A DNA stretch of 64,000 nt from DATBLY01 sp963705545 (GCA_963705545.1 CAVPJX010000001.1:868001-932000); one strand, 5' to 3'; shown: positions 16,697 through 26,212, counted from the stretch's first letter. Notes: generated by a model not told the origin, from the letters alone. Made by a program: numbers and translations.

Positions 16697-17653
16697 ATGG
16701 CGGATCCCGAGGCCGCGCGGCTCCTGTACGCGCAGCTCGCGGAGCGGGTCGACCACCGCCTCTACGGCATGGCCGGGCCGCTGCGTCTGGTGATGGTCGG
16801 CATCCTCACCGGCGCCCACGTGCTGATCGACGACGTCCCGGGGGTCGGCAAGACGACGCTCGTCCGGATGCTCGCGGCCCTGCTCGGCCTGTCCTTCCGG
16901 CGCATCCAGTTCACGCCGGACCTGATGCCCACCGACATCACGGGGACCTCGGTGCTCGACCTGCGGTCGAACACGTTCGCGTTCCGCCCGGGGCCGATCT
17001 TCACGCAGGTCCTGCTGGCCGACGAGATCAACCGGGCCACGCCGAAGACGCAGTCCGCGCTGCTCGAGGCGATGCAGGAGCATCAGGTGACCGTGGACGG
17101 GGAGAGCCACCCGATGCCCGAGCCGTTCTTCGTGCTGGCGACCCAGAACCCGATCGAGCTCGAGGGGACGTTCCCGCTCCCCGAGGCCCAGCTCGACCGG
17201 TTCCTCCTGCGCGTCCGCCTCGGGTACCCGGACGAGCAGCAGGAGGAGCGGATCCTCACGACCCCTCCGGGCGACCGGGTCGTCCCGACCGAGCCGCTCC
17301 CGGATCTCCCGCCGATGGACGCGCTCCGCTCGGCCGTCGCGGACGTCCGGATGGAGGCACCGGTCCGCCGGTACGTGATCGCGATCGCGGCGTCCACCCG
17401 GGCGCACCCGGAGCTGGCCGTCGGGGCCAGCCCCCGGGCGGTCGAGCAGATGGGCGACGCCGTCCGCGCGGTGGCGCTGCTGCACGGGCGCGACTACGTC
17501 CTGCCCGACGACGTCAAGGAGGTCGCCGATCCCGTCCTCGCCCACCGCATCGTCCCGACGACCGACGCGCGGATCCGGGACCGGACCGCGGAGGAGATCC
17601 TCCGCGAGGTGATCCGCGAGGTCCCGGTCCCGACCGAGCTCGACGAGGCCTGA
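16697..17653 (+). CDS. MoxR-family AAA+ ATPase
   Basis: A 318-residue AAA_3 ATPase. Walker A is DDVPGVGKTTLVRML, followed by RIQFTPDLMPTDITG. Walker B is LLADEINRATPKTQSALLEA, followed by MQEHQVTVDG, and the sensor is ATQNPIELEGTFPLPEAQLD. The C-terminal lid has ASPRAVEQM. MoxR proteins act as chaperones that insert cofactors or assemble complexes containing von Willebrand-type domains, usually with the DUF58 protein encoded next. Here DUF58 and DUF4129 genes follow directly, so this is a standard moxR operon. Confidence 0.93.
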   Translation: MADPEAARLLYAQLAERVDHRLYGMAGPLRLVMVGILTGAHVLIDDVPGVGKTTLVRMLAALLGLSFRRIQFTPDLMPTDITGTSVLDLRSNTFAFRPGPIFTQVLLADEINRATPKTQSALLEAMQEHQVTVDGESHPMPEPFFVLATQNPIELEGTFPLPEAQLDRFLLRVRLGYPDEQQEERILTTPPGDRVVPTEPLPDLPPMDALRSAVADVRMEAPVRRYVIAIAASTRAHPELAVGASPRAVEQMGDAVRAVALLHGRDYVLPDDVKEVADPVLAHRIVPTTDARIRDRTAEEILREVIREVPVPTELDEA

Positions 17654-17690
17654 GACGGATACCTCCGACCGCCGCGCCGTCGCGATCGTC

Positions 17691-18797
17691 GTGGCCGCGG
17701 TCGCGGTCGTACTGGGGGTCGCGTGGGGTCGGCCGGTGATCGTGCTGTGGGCGGCCGCGGTCGGCTCGATCGGGCTCGGGGCCGCGTGGTGGGTCCGGGC
17801 CGCGTGGACCGGCGTCGACGTCACGGCGGAGTTCCGGCCGTCGCGGTCCTTCGCGGGCGAGCCGGTCGAGCTGGTCGTGCGGGTCGTCAACGCGAAGCGG
17901 CTCCCCCTGCCGATCGTCCGGCTGCTGATCCGCCTGCCCGATGGCCTCGCGCCCGACGCGGCCCCCGATCCCACCGGCCTGCGTGGCTACCGTCGACGGC
18001 TGTCGGTCCCGGGGCGGGGCGAGGCCGTCCTGCGCCTCCCGGTGTTCGCGATCGCCCGGGGCGAGTACTGGCTCGAGCACGTCCGCGTGGAGCTGACGGA
18101 CCCGTTCGACCTGGCCCCGAGCGCCCGCCAGGTCGAGGTCGAGCAGGCGCTCATCGTGCTGCCCGGGCCGGCCGGCGAGGGGCCGGTCCGGATCCGTCGA
18201 TGGCTCCCGTTCGGGTCCCCGCAACCGGGCGCCCGGCTCTTCGAGGACCGGGAGCACTTCGCCGGCGTCCGCGACTACGCCCCGGGCGACCCGATGCACC
18301 ACGTCCACTGGCGGCTGTCCGCGCACGCGGGCCGGCTCCAGACGAAGCGCTTCGAGCCGACGCGCTCCGCCGAGGTGTTGTTCGCGCTCGACCTCTCGGC
18401 CGGCGAGCCGTTCTGGCACGCCGTCGACCCCCCGGGCGCGGAGGAGACGATCGGGTGGGCGAGCTACCTCGCCCGCCAAGCGATCCACGCGGGCTGGCGG
18501 GCGGGGATCGTCGCGAACACCCACCTGCGCAAGGGCCGTGGACCGTTGCGCCTGGCTCCGTCCGCTTCGGTCGGCCACGAGGCGGCGCTGTTCGCGGCGC
18601 TCGCGCGGATGCCGAACCAACCGACGAACGACCTCGGGCCCGTGCTCCGCGAGGTGGGACGGAGGCTGACGCGCCGAACGACGATCGTCGTGATCTCCCC
18701 GAACCCCGGCCCGGGGCTCGACCGAGAGGTCGAGACGCTGCGCCGCCGGGGATCGGACGTCCTGCTGCTCGCACCGGGTTCCGGGGGGAACGGATGA
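17691..18797 (+). CDS. DUF58 domain membrane protein
   Basis: A 368-residue partner of MoxR. Two N-terminal membrane helices (AVAVVLGVAWGRPVIVLWAA) are followed by a beta-rich part (GEPVELVVRVVNAKRLPLPI). The DUF58 signature is REHFAGVRDYAPGDPMHHV followed by HWRLSAHAG, leading into a vWA-like fold (VLFALDLSAGEPFW). The GTG at 17691 is the only reasonable start in frame downstream of the moxR stop, leaving a 37-nt gap. The stop overlaps the next ATG (ATGA). Its cellular role is envelope-related but not defined. Confidence 0.88.
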   Translation: MAAVAVVLGVAWGRPVIVLWAAAVGSIGLGAAWWVRAAWTGVDVTAEFRPSRSFAGEPVELVVRVVNAKRLPLPIVRLLIRLPDGLAPDAAPDPTGLRGYRRRLSVPGRGEAVLRLPVFAIARGEYWLEHVRVELTDPFDLAPSARQVEVEQALIVLPGPAGEGPVRIRRWLPFGSPQPGARLFEDREHFAGVRDYAPGDPMHHVHWRLSAHAGRLQTKRFEPTRSAEVLFALDLSAGEPFWHAVDPPGAEETIGWASYLARQAIHAGWRAGIVANTHLRKGRGPLRLAPSASVGHEAALFAALARMPNQPTNDLGPVLREVGRRLTRRTTIVVISPNPGPGLDREVETLRRRGSDVLLLAPGSGGNG

Positions 18798-20140
18798 GCG
18801 ACCTCCACGGCGACGGGCGGACGCCCCGGGACCGCTCGGCGGGCCGCGCCGCCGGCCTGGCCGCGCTCGCCGAGGCGTGCGCCCTCGCCCTGCCGGTCCA
18901 CCTGCTCGTGACCGAGGCCGGCCCCGCCGCGATCGGGCCGGGAGCGTTCGCCGCCGTGTTCCTCCCGGCCTTCGCCGCCGCGGCCTGGGTGGTGGCCGCG
19001 CACCGCGACCGGACGTGGATCACCGGGGCCCTGGTCGCGGCCTCGATCGCGGTGGGGCTGTGGATGGGGCGGGACGGGGTCGGCGCGGTGGCGGTGATCC
19101 TGCCGGCGACGCTCCTGCTCGTCTGGCGGGTCACGCTCGTCGGATCGCGCGACCCCGCGACGCCGATGGGGACGTCGTTCGTCGTCGTCGCGGTGGCGCT
19201 CGGGCTCGAGTCGATCGCGTCGACCGGCGCGCAACCCTCCTGGAGCGTCCCGTTGGTCGCCCTCATCCCGATCGCGTTCTGCGCGGCGCTCGCGAGCCGC
19301 GCGACGACGGTGTGGTCCGAAGGCGACGCCCGCGAGGTCGCGGCGGAGGCGCGCGGCGCGTGGATCCGGCGTTCGCTGCGGGCCGGGGTCGGGCTCGCCC
19401 TGGGGATGTGCGCCGTGGCGGCGCTCGGCGTCCGGGGTGGCATCCTCGACCGGTTCGCGGCGTGGCTGGCGCCGGTGGGGAACCTCCTCGCATCGGCCTT
19501 CGTGTGGATCGCGGCCCAGCTCGCCCGGCCGTTCCTGTGGCTCGCGGAACGGGCGAACCTGGACCCGGAAGGGGTCCGCCGCGCGCTGGCCCGGCTCCAG
19601 CAGGACGCGGACGAGGCCCGGCGCACCGCGGAGCGAACGGCGTCCGGCGGTTCGGGCCTCGGGCGGGTGTTCGGGTTCCTCCTGCTCTCGGCGGTGATCG
19701 TCGGGCTCGTCGCGCTGATCCGGCGGAGCCGCCCGAGGGCGCCGTCGTCGGCGCCCGCGGTGCCCGGACCGGGGACGGTGACGGTGACGGTGGCGGCGAG
19801 CGGGTCGGAGGCGGCCGTCGCCCGGCCCCGCTCGGTCCGGCTGCCCGCCGACCGGGTCCGGCGCTGGTACGCGCGGACGCTCGTCGACCTCGCCCGGGCC
19901 GGCATCGCGAAGGACCCGGCCGCGACGCCGGCCGAGTTCCGCGACGACGTCGCCCGCCGGGTCCCGAGGATCGCCGACGGGTTCGCGGCCCTCACGGACG
20001 CCTACCAGGACGTCCGGTACGGGGCGGCGGTGCTCGATCCGGCCGCGCTCGGCCGGCTCCGCGAGACCCATCGACGCCTCACGCGCGAGCTCCGCCGGAC
20101 GGCCCCGCTCCGCGACCCCCCTCCGCCGGCGCCGGCGTAG
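18794..20140 (+). CDS. Membrane protein with C-terminal DUF4129 domain
   Basis: A 448-residue polytopic membrane protein. Several helices lie in residues about 20-250. A final helix (VFGFLLLSAVIVGLVALI) is followed by the cytosolic DUF4129 domain (RVRRWYARTLVDLARAGIAK, TPAEFRDDVARRVP, LTDAYQDVRYG). In the usual operon the third gene is a TgpA-like protein with a transglutaminase core between helices and DUF4129. That core (Cys-His-Asp) is not visible here, so this is a shorter variant. Translationally coupled to DUF58. Confidence 0.85.
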   Translation: MSDLHGDGRTPRDRSAGRAAGLAALAEACALALPVHLLVTEAGPAAIGPGAFAAVFLPAFAAAAWVVAAHRDRTWITGALVAASIAVGLWMGRDGVGAVAVILPATLLLVWRVTLVGSRDPATPMGTSFVVVAVALGLESIASTGAQPSWSVPLVALIPIAFCAALASRATTVWSEGDAREVAAEARGAWIRRSLRAGVGLALGMCAVAALGVRGGILDRFAAWLAPVGNLLASAFVWIAAQLARPFLWLAERANLDPEGVRRALARLQQDADEARRTAERTASGGSGLGRVFGFLLLSAVIVGLVALIRRSRPRAPSSAPAVPGPGTVTVTVAASGSEAAVARPRSVRLPADRVRRWYARTLVDLARAGIAKDPAATPAEFRDDVARRVPRIADGFAALTDAYQDVRYGAAVLDPAALGRLRETHRRLTRELRRTAPLRDPPPPAPA

Positions 20141-20239
20141 GCCGGCTCAGGCCGGGATCGCGCCCTGCAGGACCTCGGATGGAAGGGCTCGCTGTTCCGA
20201 ACGGGACGATGATCCGATGGACTTTCGACGTAGGGCCGA

Positions 20240-20269
20240 TTGACACCCGGTGCAGGGTCGCCCGAGACT
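20240..20269 (+). promoter_or_regulatory. Possible promoter of the DivIVA-like gene
   Basis: TTGACA at 20240-20245 is a perfect -35 hexamer. About 18 nt downstream GAGACT (20264-20269) is a poor -10 box. It lies 37 nt before the ATG at 20306. Confidence 0.35.
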
Positions 20270-20305
20270 GACGAGAGGTCCGGGGAGAGCGAGGGTGGGT
20301 CCACC

Positions 20306-20959
20306 ATGAGCCAGTCGACGCAGGACGGATCATCCGCGAGCCAGTCACCCATGAGCGGCGACGGGATCCGCGGGCAGAGCTTCGGGACCGTGCGAAGGGG
20401 GTTCGACCCGGCTCAGGTGTCGGTCTACCTGAACCGCGTGGCCGATCAGGTCGAGACCCTGGAGAAGCGCGTCGCGGAGCTCGAGTCCGAGCCGGTTCGG
20501 CCCGAGCCGGTCGCGGGGTCGGTCGAGGCGGCCGAGACGGGATCGTCGGATCCCTACGCGACGATGTCGTCGCAGCTCGCCGGCGTGATGAAGGCGTTCG
20601 ACCAGGATGTGGAGCGACTCCGGGCGGAGGCTGAGGCCGAAGCGGACCGGACGATCTCCGACGCGAAGGCCGAGTCTGAGCGGATCCGGTTGGACGCGGA
20701 GAACCGGGCCAACGAGGTGGTCGCCGGCGCTCGCGGCTCGCTCGAAGGGTTCAAACGGGATGCCGAAGCGGAGATCGCGCAGCTGACGGAGAAGCGAGCG
20801 TCGATCACGAGCGAGCTCCGCGCCGTCCGCCAGCGGCTGTTGGTCGCGATCGACCAGCTCCCGAAGCCCGACGTCCAGGAGACATCGGCGCCCCCGAACG
20901 CCCCCGATGTGGTGGAGATCGTCGACGAGAGCGCGGATCGGACCCCGACCCCCGGCTAG
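20306..20959 (+). CDS. DivIVA/Wag31-like coiled-coil protein
   Basis: A 217-residue protein from ATG 20306. After a serine-rich leader comes the DivIVA N-terminal membrane-binding motif (GQSFGTVRRGFDPAQVSVYL, NRVADQVETLEKRVAELES). A second long coiled coil follows (DVERLRAEAEAEADRTISDA ... LRAVRQRLLVAID) and then a disordered acidic tail. DivIVA proteins bind curved membrane and organise polar growth and division in actinobacteria. The position outside the dcw cluster and the atypical leader suggest a paralog rather than the main Wag31. Confidence 0.82.
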   Translation: MSQSTQDGSSASQSPMSGDGIRGQSFGTVRRGFDPAQVSVYLNRVADQVETLEKRVAELESEPVRPEPVAGSVEAAETGSSDPYATMSSQLAGVMKAFDQDVERLRAEAEAEADRTISDAKAESERIRLDAENRANEVVAGARGSLEGFKRDAEAEIAQLTEKRASITSELRAVRQRLLVAIDQLPKPDVQETSAPPNAPDVVEIVDESADRTPTPG

Positions 20960-21050
20960 CGACGTAACGGTTGCTGGGACCGTGCGGATGGAGCGCAAGG
21001 GTCCGCAAGTCGTCCGGGACGGAACGTGGCCGATTGTCACCGGCCTTCGG

Positions 21051-21056
21051 TAGGGT
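21051..21056 (+). promoter_or_regulatory. -10 box TAGGGT, near-leaderless start of ABC ATPase
   Basis: TAGGGT lies 9 nt before the ATG at 21066, with no ribosome-binding site between. Confidence 0.45.
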
Positions 21057-21065
21057 CTTCGAGTC

Positions 21066-22097
21066 ATGGCGGATCCGATCATCCGCACGGAACGGCTCGT
21101 CAAGCACTTCGGCGAGGTCGAGGCCCTGAAGGGCATCGATCTGGAGGTGCAGGGCGGGACCGTGTTCGGCCTGCTCGGCCCGAACGGGGCGGGCAAGACG
21201 ACCGGCGTCCGCATCCTGACGACGCTGCTGCTGCCCACCAGCGGCCGCGCCGAGGTCGACGGGCTCGACGTGGTCCGCGACGCCGAGGAGCTGCGCTACC
21301 GGATCGGCCTCGCCGGGCAGAGCGCCGCGGTCGACGAGAACCTCACCGGCATGGAGAACCTGGAGCTCGTCGGACGCCTCTACCACCTCCCGAAGGCAGA
21401 GGCGCGACGCCGCAGCGGCGAGATCCTCGAGCGGTTCGGCCTCGCCGACGCCGCGAACCGGTCCGCGAAGACCTACTCGGGCGGCATGCGACGGCGCCTC
21501 GACCTCGCCGCGAGCCTGGTCGGACGCCCCGAGATCATGTTCCTGGACGAGCCGACGACCGGCCTCGACCCGCGCAGCCGCATGGACGTCTGGGAGTTCA
21601 TCCGCGAGCTGAAGGACGAGGGCACGACGCTCCTGCTCACCACGCAGTACCTGGAGGAGGCCGACCAGCTCGCGGACCGGATCGCGGTGATCGACGTCGG
21701 CAGCGTGATCGCCGAGGGCACCTCCGACGAGCTGAAGGATCAGATCGGCGGCGAGGTGGTCGAGCTCCACGTGCAGGATCGCGCCGACCTCGGCCGCGTG
21801 ACCGAGGCGCTCGCCGGCGTCGGCACGGGCGAGCCCGGGATCGACCAGGACGAGGCGCGGGTGCGGATCCCGGTCGGGAACGACGGGCCCGTCGCCCTGC
21901 TGGAGACGGTCCGGCGGCTCGACGACACGGGCATCGGGCTCGCCGACATCGCCCTGCACCGGCCGACGCTCGACGACGTGTTCATGACCCTCACGGGCCG
22001 GAGCGCGGAGCAGGGCGAGGACGCCGACGCCGCATCGAACGGCAAGCGCCGGGGCCGCAAGCGCGCGCGCAAGGCGAAGGAGACGAGCGACGCATGA
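21066..22097 (+). CDS. DrrA-type ABC exporter ATPase
   Basis: A 343-residue ATPase of the daunorubicin-resistance DrrA family. Walker A is GPNGAGKTTGVRI, the signature is KTYSGGMRRRLDLAASLVG, Walker B is IMFLDEPTTGLDPRSR, and the switch is LTTQYLEEADQLADRI. The C-terminal DrrA extension ends in an unusual basic tail (NGKRRGRKRARKAKE). It energises the permease in the overlapping downstream gene. Family members export drugs, lipids or glycolipids; no substrate can be named from this context. Confidence 0.93.
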   Translation: MADPIIRTERLVKHFGEVEALKGIDLEVQGGTVFGLLGPNGAGKTTGVRILTTLLLPTSGRAEVDGLDVVRDAEELRYRIGLAGQSAAVDENLTGMENLELVGRLYHLPKAEARRRSGEILERFGLADAANRSAKTYSGGMRRRLDLAASLVGRPEIMFLDEPTTGLDPRSRMDVWEFIRELKDEGTTLLLTTQYLEEADQLADRIAVIDVGSVIAEGTSDELKDQIGGEVVELHVQDRADLGRVTEALAGVGTGEPGIDQDEARVRIPVGNDGPVALLETVRRLDDTGIGLADIALHRPTLDDVFMTLTGRSAEQGEDADAASNGKRRGRKRARKAKETSDA

Positions 22098-22957
22098 GCG
22101 CCACGCTCGAGCTGACGCGCGGCGGGCGGCGGGCGCCATCCGGGATCCCCGCACGCGTGCGGCGGTCGGTCCGCGACACGCTCCTCGTCGCCCGGCGCAA
22201 CGTGGTCACGCTCACGCGCGTGCCCGCGGTCTTCGTCTTCGAGCTGGTCCAGCCGATCATGTTCGTCCTGCTGTTCGTGTTCATCTACGCGGATCAGCTG
22301 TCGCAGCTCCCACCCGGACTGGACTACGTCCAGTTCCTGATGCCGGGGATCTTCATCCAGAACGCCCTGTTCCAGTCGACGAACACCGCGATCGGCCTGG
22401 CCGAGGACCTCAAGACCGGGATCATGGATCGGTTCCGCTCGCTGCCGATGGCGCGCTCCGCCGTCCTGGCCGGCCGGACCACCTCCGACCTGATCAAGAA
22501 CGGGCTCCTGCTCACGATCGTGATCGGGGTCGGCTACCTGGTGGGGTTCGCGTTCCAGAACGGGTTCTTCAGCGCGATCGCGATGTACGCGCTCGTGATC
22601 GCCGTCGGGTTCGCGTTCTCGTGGATCTCGGCGTGCATCGGTCTGTGGCTGAAGCAGGTGGAGGCCGTGCAGGCGGCGAGCTTCACGTGGATCTTCCCGG
22701 TGGTGTTCGTCAGCTCCGCGTTCGTCCCCGTCGAGGGCATGGCCAGCTTCCTGCAGCCGATCGCCCGCGCGAACCCCGTCACGGTCTGGTGCAACCTCGC
22801 CCGCTACCTGGCGAACGGACCGGTCGGGATCCTCGACGCCAGCGGCCAGCCGTCCGCGACGTTCGAGGCGCTCGTGGTCAAGTCACTCCTGTGGCTGGCC
22901 GTGATCCTGATCGTGTTCATCCCGCTCGCGATCCGGCTGTACCGCAAGCTCGACTGA
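22094..22957 (+). CDS. DrrB-type ABC exporter permease
   Basis: A 287-residue ABC-2 permease with six helices. The N-terminal part has TLLVARRNVVTLTRVPAV and FELVQPIMFVLLFVFIYAD. The conserved regulatory segment is EDLKTGIMDRFRSLPMARSA, followed by VLAGRTTSDL. The helix bundle ends with SSAFVPVEGMASFLQPIARA and NPVTVWCNLARYL. All are DrrB hallmarks. ATG 22094 overlaps the ATPase stop (ATGA). Confidence 0.93.
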   Translation: MSATLELTRGGRRAPSGIPARVRRSVRDTLLVARRNVVTLTRVPAVFVFELVQPIMFVLLFVFIYADQLSQLPPGLDYVQFLMPGIFIQNALFQSTNTAIGLAEDLKTGIMDRFRSLPMARSAVLAGRTTSDLIKNGLLLTIVIGVGYLVGFAFQNGFFSAIAMYALVIAVGFAFSWISACIGLWLKQVEAVQAASFTWIFPVVFVSSAFVPVEGMASFLQPIARANPVTVWCNLARYLANGPVGILDASGQPSATFEALVVKSLLWLAVILIVFIPLAIRLYRKLD

Positions 22958-23007
22958 CGCGGCCGCCGGCGCTCAGCCTCACCCCCTGACCTGCCGAAAC
23001 CTTCGGT

Positions 23008-23145
23008 ATGGCCATGGCCGAGGTGATCTGCGGGTCCTGCGGCGCGATCAACCGCGCGTCCGCCGACACGTGCTGGCGCTGCCTCGAGGCGATCGAGGCG
23101 ACCGAGCCCGCCCCCGCGCCTCGAGCCGTCCCTTCCTCGACCTAG
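23008..23145 (+). CDS. 45-residue zinc-ribbon microprotein
   Basis: A short gene reading VICGSCGAINRASADTCWRC and then a proline/alanine tail, stop TAG at 23143-23145. Two CxxC knuckles 15 residues apart form a rubredoxin-like zinc ribbon of the kind found in many small actinobacterial proteins. ATG 23008 or 23014 may be the start. It sits between the DrrAB genes and rph with no overlap. A role in protein or nucleic-acid binding is possible but not shown. Confidence 0.6.
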   Translation: MAMAEVICGSCGAINRASADTCWRCLEAIEATEPAPAPRAVPSST

Positions 23146-23238
23146 GACGCGTCTCCTCAGAACCCCACCACGGGTATCGTGCCGTGCGCAGCGTCGCGGT
23201 CAGCGGAGGCCCGAGGGGCTGAAGGGGAACGTGGACGG

Positions 23239-25835
23239 ATGGGCAGCTACGTGCTGGATCTCCAGGAGATCGACCGGACGCACGTCGCGGTCGTCGGCGG
23301 CAAGGGCGCGCACCTCGGGGAGCTTTCGCGGATCGAAGGCATCCACGTGCCGGCCGGCTTCTGCGTGACGACGGACGCCTTCCGGCGGATCATGGCGGAA
23401 GCGCCGTCGATCGACGAACGGCTCGATCGGCTGTCGCGCCTGAACCCGGACGACCGGGACGCGATCCGCACGCTCGGCGCGGAGATCCGCCGGACCCTCG
23501 AAGGGATCGCGATCCCCGACGATCTGGCGGAGGCGATCACCCGCGCGCTCGCCCGGCTCGGCGAGCGACGCCGCCTACGCCGTCCGCTCCAGCGCGACGG
23601 CGGAGGACCTGCCGACGGCCTCCTTCGCGGGCCAGCAGGACACGTACCTGAACGTCGTGGGGCCGGCGGCGATCCTCGAGCACGTCAGCCGCTGCTGGGC
23701 ATCGCTGTTCACCGAGCGGGCCGTGACCTACCGCCTGCGGAACGGCTTCGACCACCGGAAGGTCCAGATGGCCGTGGTCGTGCAGCGGATGGTCTTCCCG
23801 GAAGCTGCCGGCGTCCTCTTCACGGCCGACCCCGTCACGGGCAACCGGAAGGTCGCCGTCGTGGAGGCCACCTTCGGCCTCGGCGAGGCCCTGGTCTCCG
23901 GCCTGGTGAACGCCGACGCCTACCAGGTGCGGGACGGCGAGGTCGTCGCCAGGGCCGTCGCGACCAAGCAGCTCGCCATCCAACCCCTGCCGGCCGGCGG
24001 GACGCAGGAACAGGCGATCGACCCGGCGCGGCAGGAGCAGCCGGCGCTGACGGATGCGCAGGTCGTGCGGCTCGCGCAGCTCGGCCGGCGGATCGAAGCG
24101 CACTTCGGCCGCCCCCAGGACATCGAATGGTGCCTGGTCGACGACGGCTTCCAGATCGTCCAGAGCCGGGCGATCACCACGCTGTTCCCCATCCCCGCGG
24201 CCGACGATGGCGAGAACCACGTCTACGTCTCCGTCGGTCATCAGCAGATGATGACCGACGCCATGAAGCCCCTGGGGCTCTCGTTCTGGCAGCTGACGAC
24301 CCCTCGGCCCATGGCCGAGGCCGGCGGGCGGCTGTTCGTCGACGTCACCCAGATCCTGGCCTCGCCCGCGAGCCGCGCCAGCCTCCTCGAGCTCATGGGG
24401 AAGTCCGATCCGCTGATCAGGGACGCGGTGCAGACCATCCTCGACCGCGACGACTTCATCCCGTCGCGCCCGGACGAGGGTCCCGCCTGGACGCCACCCG
24501 GCGGCGGGTCGGCACCGATCGAGACCGATCCGGCCATCGTCACCGAGCTGATCGAGCACAACCAGGCTTCCATCGCCGCCTTGAAACGCGACATCCAGAC
24601 GTTGTCCGGAGCGGCGCTGCTCGACTTCATCCTGGCGGACATCCAGGAGCTGAGGCGGATCCTGTTCGATCCGCGGAGCCATCAGGTGTTCATGGGGGCG
24701 ATGGAGGCCGCGTGGTGGCTGAACGAGCAGCTGGAGGCGTGGCTGGGCGAGAAGAACGTGGCCGACACGCTCACGCGGTCCGTCCCCCACAACGTCACGT
24801 CGGAGATGGGGCTGGCGCTCCTGGACGTCGCGGACGTGATCCGCCCGCATCCGGAGGTGGTGGCGTTCCTGCAACGACGTCGAGGACGAGGGCTTCCTGG
24901 ACGAGCTGGCCACGATCGCGGGCGGGCGGGAAGCGCGAGACGCCATCGAGGCGTGGCTCGAAACGTACGGCATGCGCTGCGTCGGCGAGATCGACATCAC
25001 CAGGCCGCGTTGGAGCGAACGCCCCACCACGCTCGTGCCCGTGATCCTCGGCAACGTCGAGAACTTCGAGCCGGGCGCCGGCGCGCGGCGCTTCGAGCAA
25101 GGGCGGCAGGAGGCATGGGCGAAGGAACAGGACGTGCTGGAGCGGTTGCGGGCCTTGCCGGACGGTGAGCAGAAGGCCGAAGAGACCAAGCGGATGATCG
25201 ACCGGGTCCGGACCTACATCGGGTACCGCGAGTACCCGAAGTACGGCATGGTCAGCCGCTACTTCGTCTACAAGCGGGCCCTGCTGGACGAGGCCGAGCG
25301 CCTCGTGCAGGCCGATGTGCTTCGTGAGGAGGAAGACATCTTCTACCTCACGTTCCAGGAGCTACAGGACGTCGTGCGCGAGAACCACGTGGATGCCCAG
25401 CTCATCCAACAGCGCAAGGACGCGTTCCGGTCCTATGAAGCGCTCACACCGCCGCGGGTGCTCACGTCGGACGGCGAGGTCGTCGCCGGCGCGTACCGAC
25501 GCGATGACGTGCCGGCCGGTGCGCTGGTCGGCTTGGCCGTTTCCGCCGGGACCATCGAGGGGCGGGCCCGCGTCATCCTGGATATGGCGCAGGCCGATCT
25601 CGAAGCGGGCGACATCCTGGTCACGGCCTACACGGACCCCAGCTGGTCGCCGCTGTTCGTCGCGATCACGGGCCTGGTGACGGAGGTGGGGGGCCTGATG
25701 ACCCACGGCGCGGTGATCGCACGCGAGTACGGATTACCGGCCGTCGTGGGCGTGGAGCACGCCACCCGGCTGATCCGAGATGGGCAGCGGATCCGCGTGC
25801 ACGGAACGGACGGGTACGTCGAGATCCTGCCCTAG
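23239..25835 (+). CDS. rph: Rifampicin phosphotransferase (frameshifted)
   Basis: Dikinase-like enzyme that inactivates rifamycins by moving the beta-phosphate of ATP to the C21 hydroxyl. Total length is about 865 residues, the usual Rph size. The ATP-binding domain starts YVLDLQEIDRTHVAVVGGKG and includes AYAVRSSATAEDLPTASFAG, LFTADPVTGNRKV and DIEWCLVDDGFQIVQSR. The rifampin-binding domain follows (YVSVGHQQMMTDAMKPLGLS, VPHNVTSEMGLALLDVADV). The swivelling histidine domain ends GGLMTHGAVIAREYGLPAVV with the catalytic His. The frame shifts near 23565 and near 24880; all three pieces match Rph end to end. No 19-bp rifampin-associated element is visible in 23146-23238. Convergent, four-base overlap with the next gene. 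Confidence 0.93.
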
Positions 25836-26212
25836 GGCTCCCGCAGCTTCCAGAAGCTGTCCTTCTTGACGATGAGGTCGTCGTCCCCGATCGTCCAGAG
25901 GTCGCAACCCCGGACCTCGATCCGATCGCCGCCGACCTCGGTGCCCGTGATCGTCCACTCGGAGACGCCGCGCGATCCCGTCGCGAAGTGGTCGTCCTCG
26001 CCGTAGTGGACGTCGGGGATGCCCTCGAAGCGAGCGGCCAGCCCGCGGCGAACCTCCGCCTTGCCGACGAACCTGCGTCCCCACGGGTCCGGGCCACGAG
26101 GAGACTCGAAGACACAGCCCTCGGCGAAGTTCGCCATGATCGCCTCGACGTCGTGGTCGTTGAACCCGTTCAGGACCCGCCGGAGCATGTGGACGGTTCG
26201 CTCGTTCGACAT
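25832..26212 (-). CDS. SnoaL-like NTF2-fold protein
   Basis: A 126-residue SnoaL/NTF2-like protein from ATG 26212. It has the typical first helices (HMLRRVLNGFNDHDVEAIM, ANFAEGCVFES), the loop RRFVGKAEVRRGLAARFEG, and strands HYGEDDHFATGSRGVSEWTI and VRGCDLWTIGDDDLIVKKDS. The family includes ketosteroid-isomerase-like enzymes and binding proteins; the substrate is unknown. Convergent with rph, overlapping its stop by four bases. Confidence 0.85.
   Translation of the reverse strand: MSNERTVHMLRRVLNGFNDHDVEAIMANFAEGCVFESPRGPDPWGRRFVGKAEVRRGLAARFEGIPDVHYGEDDHFATGSRGVSEWTITGTEVGGDRIEVRGCDLWTIGDDDLIVKKDSFWKLREP

Noticed and set aside
16556..17974. A 472-codon minus-strand frame
   Set aside because: Antisense to moxR and DUF58, which have clear motifs and operon structure.
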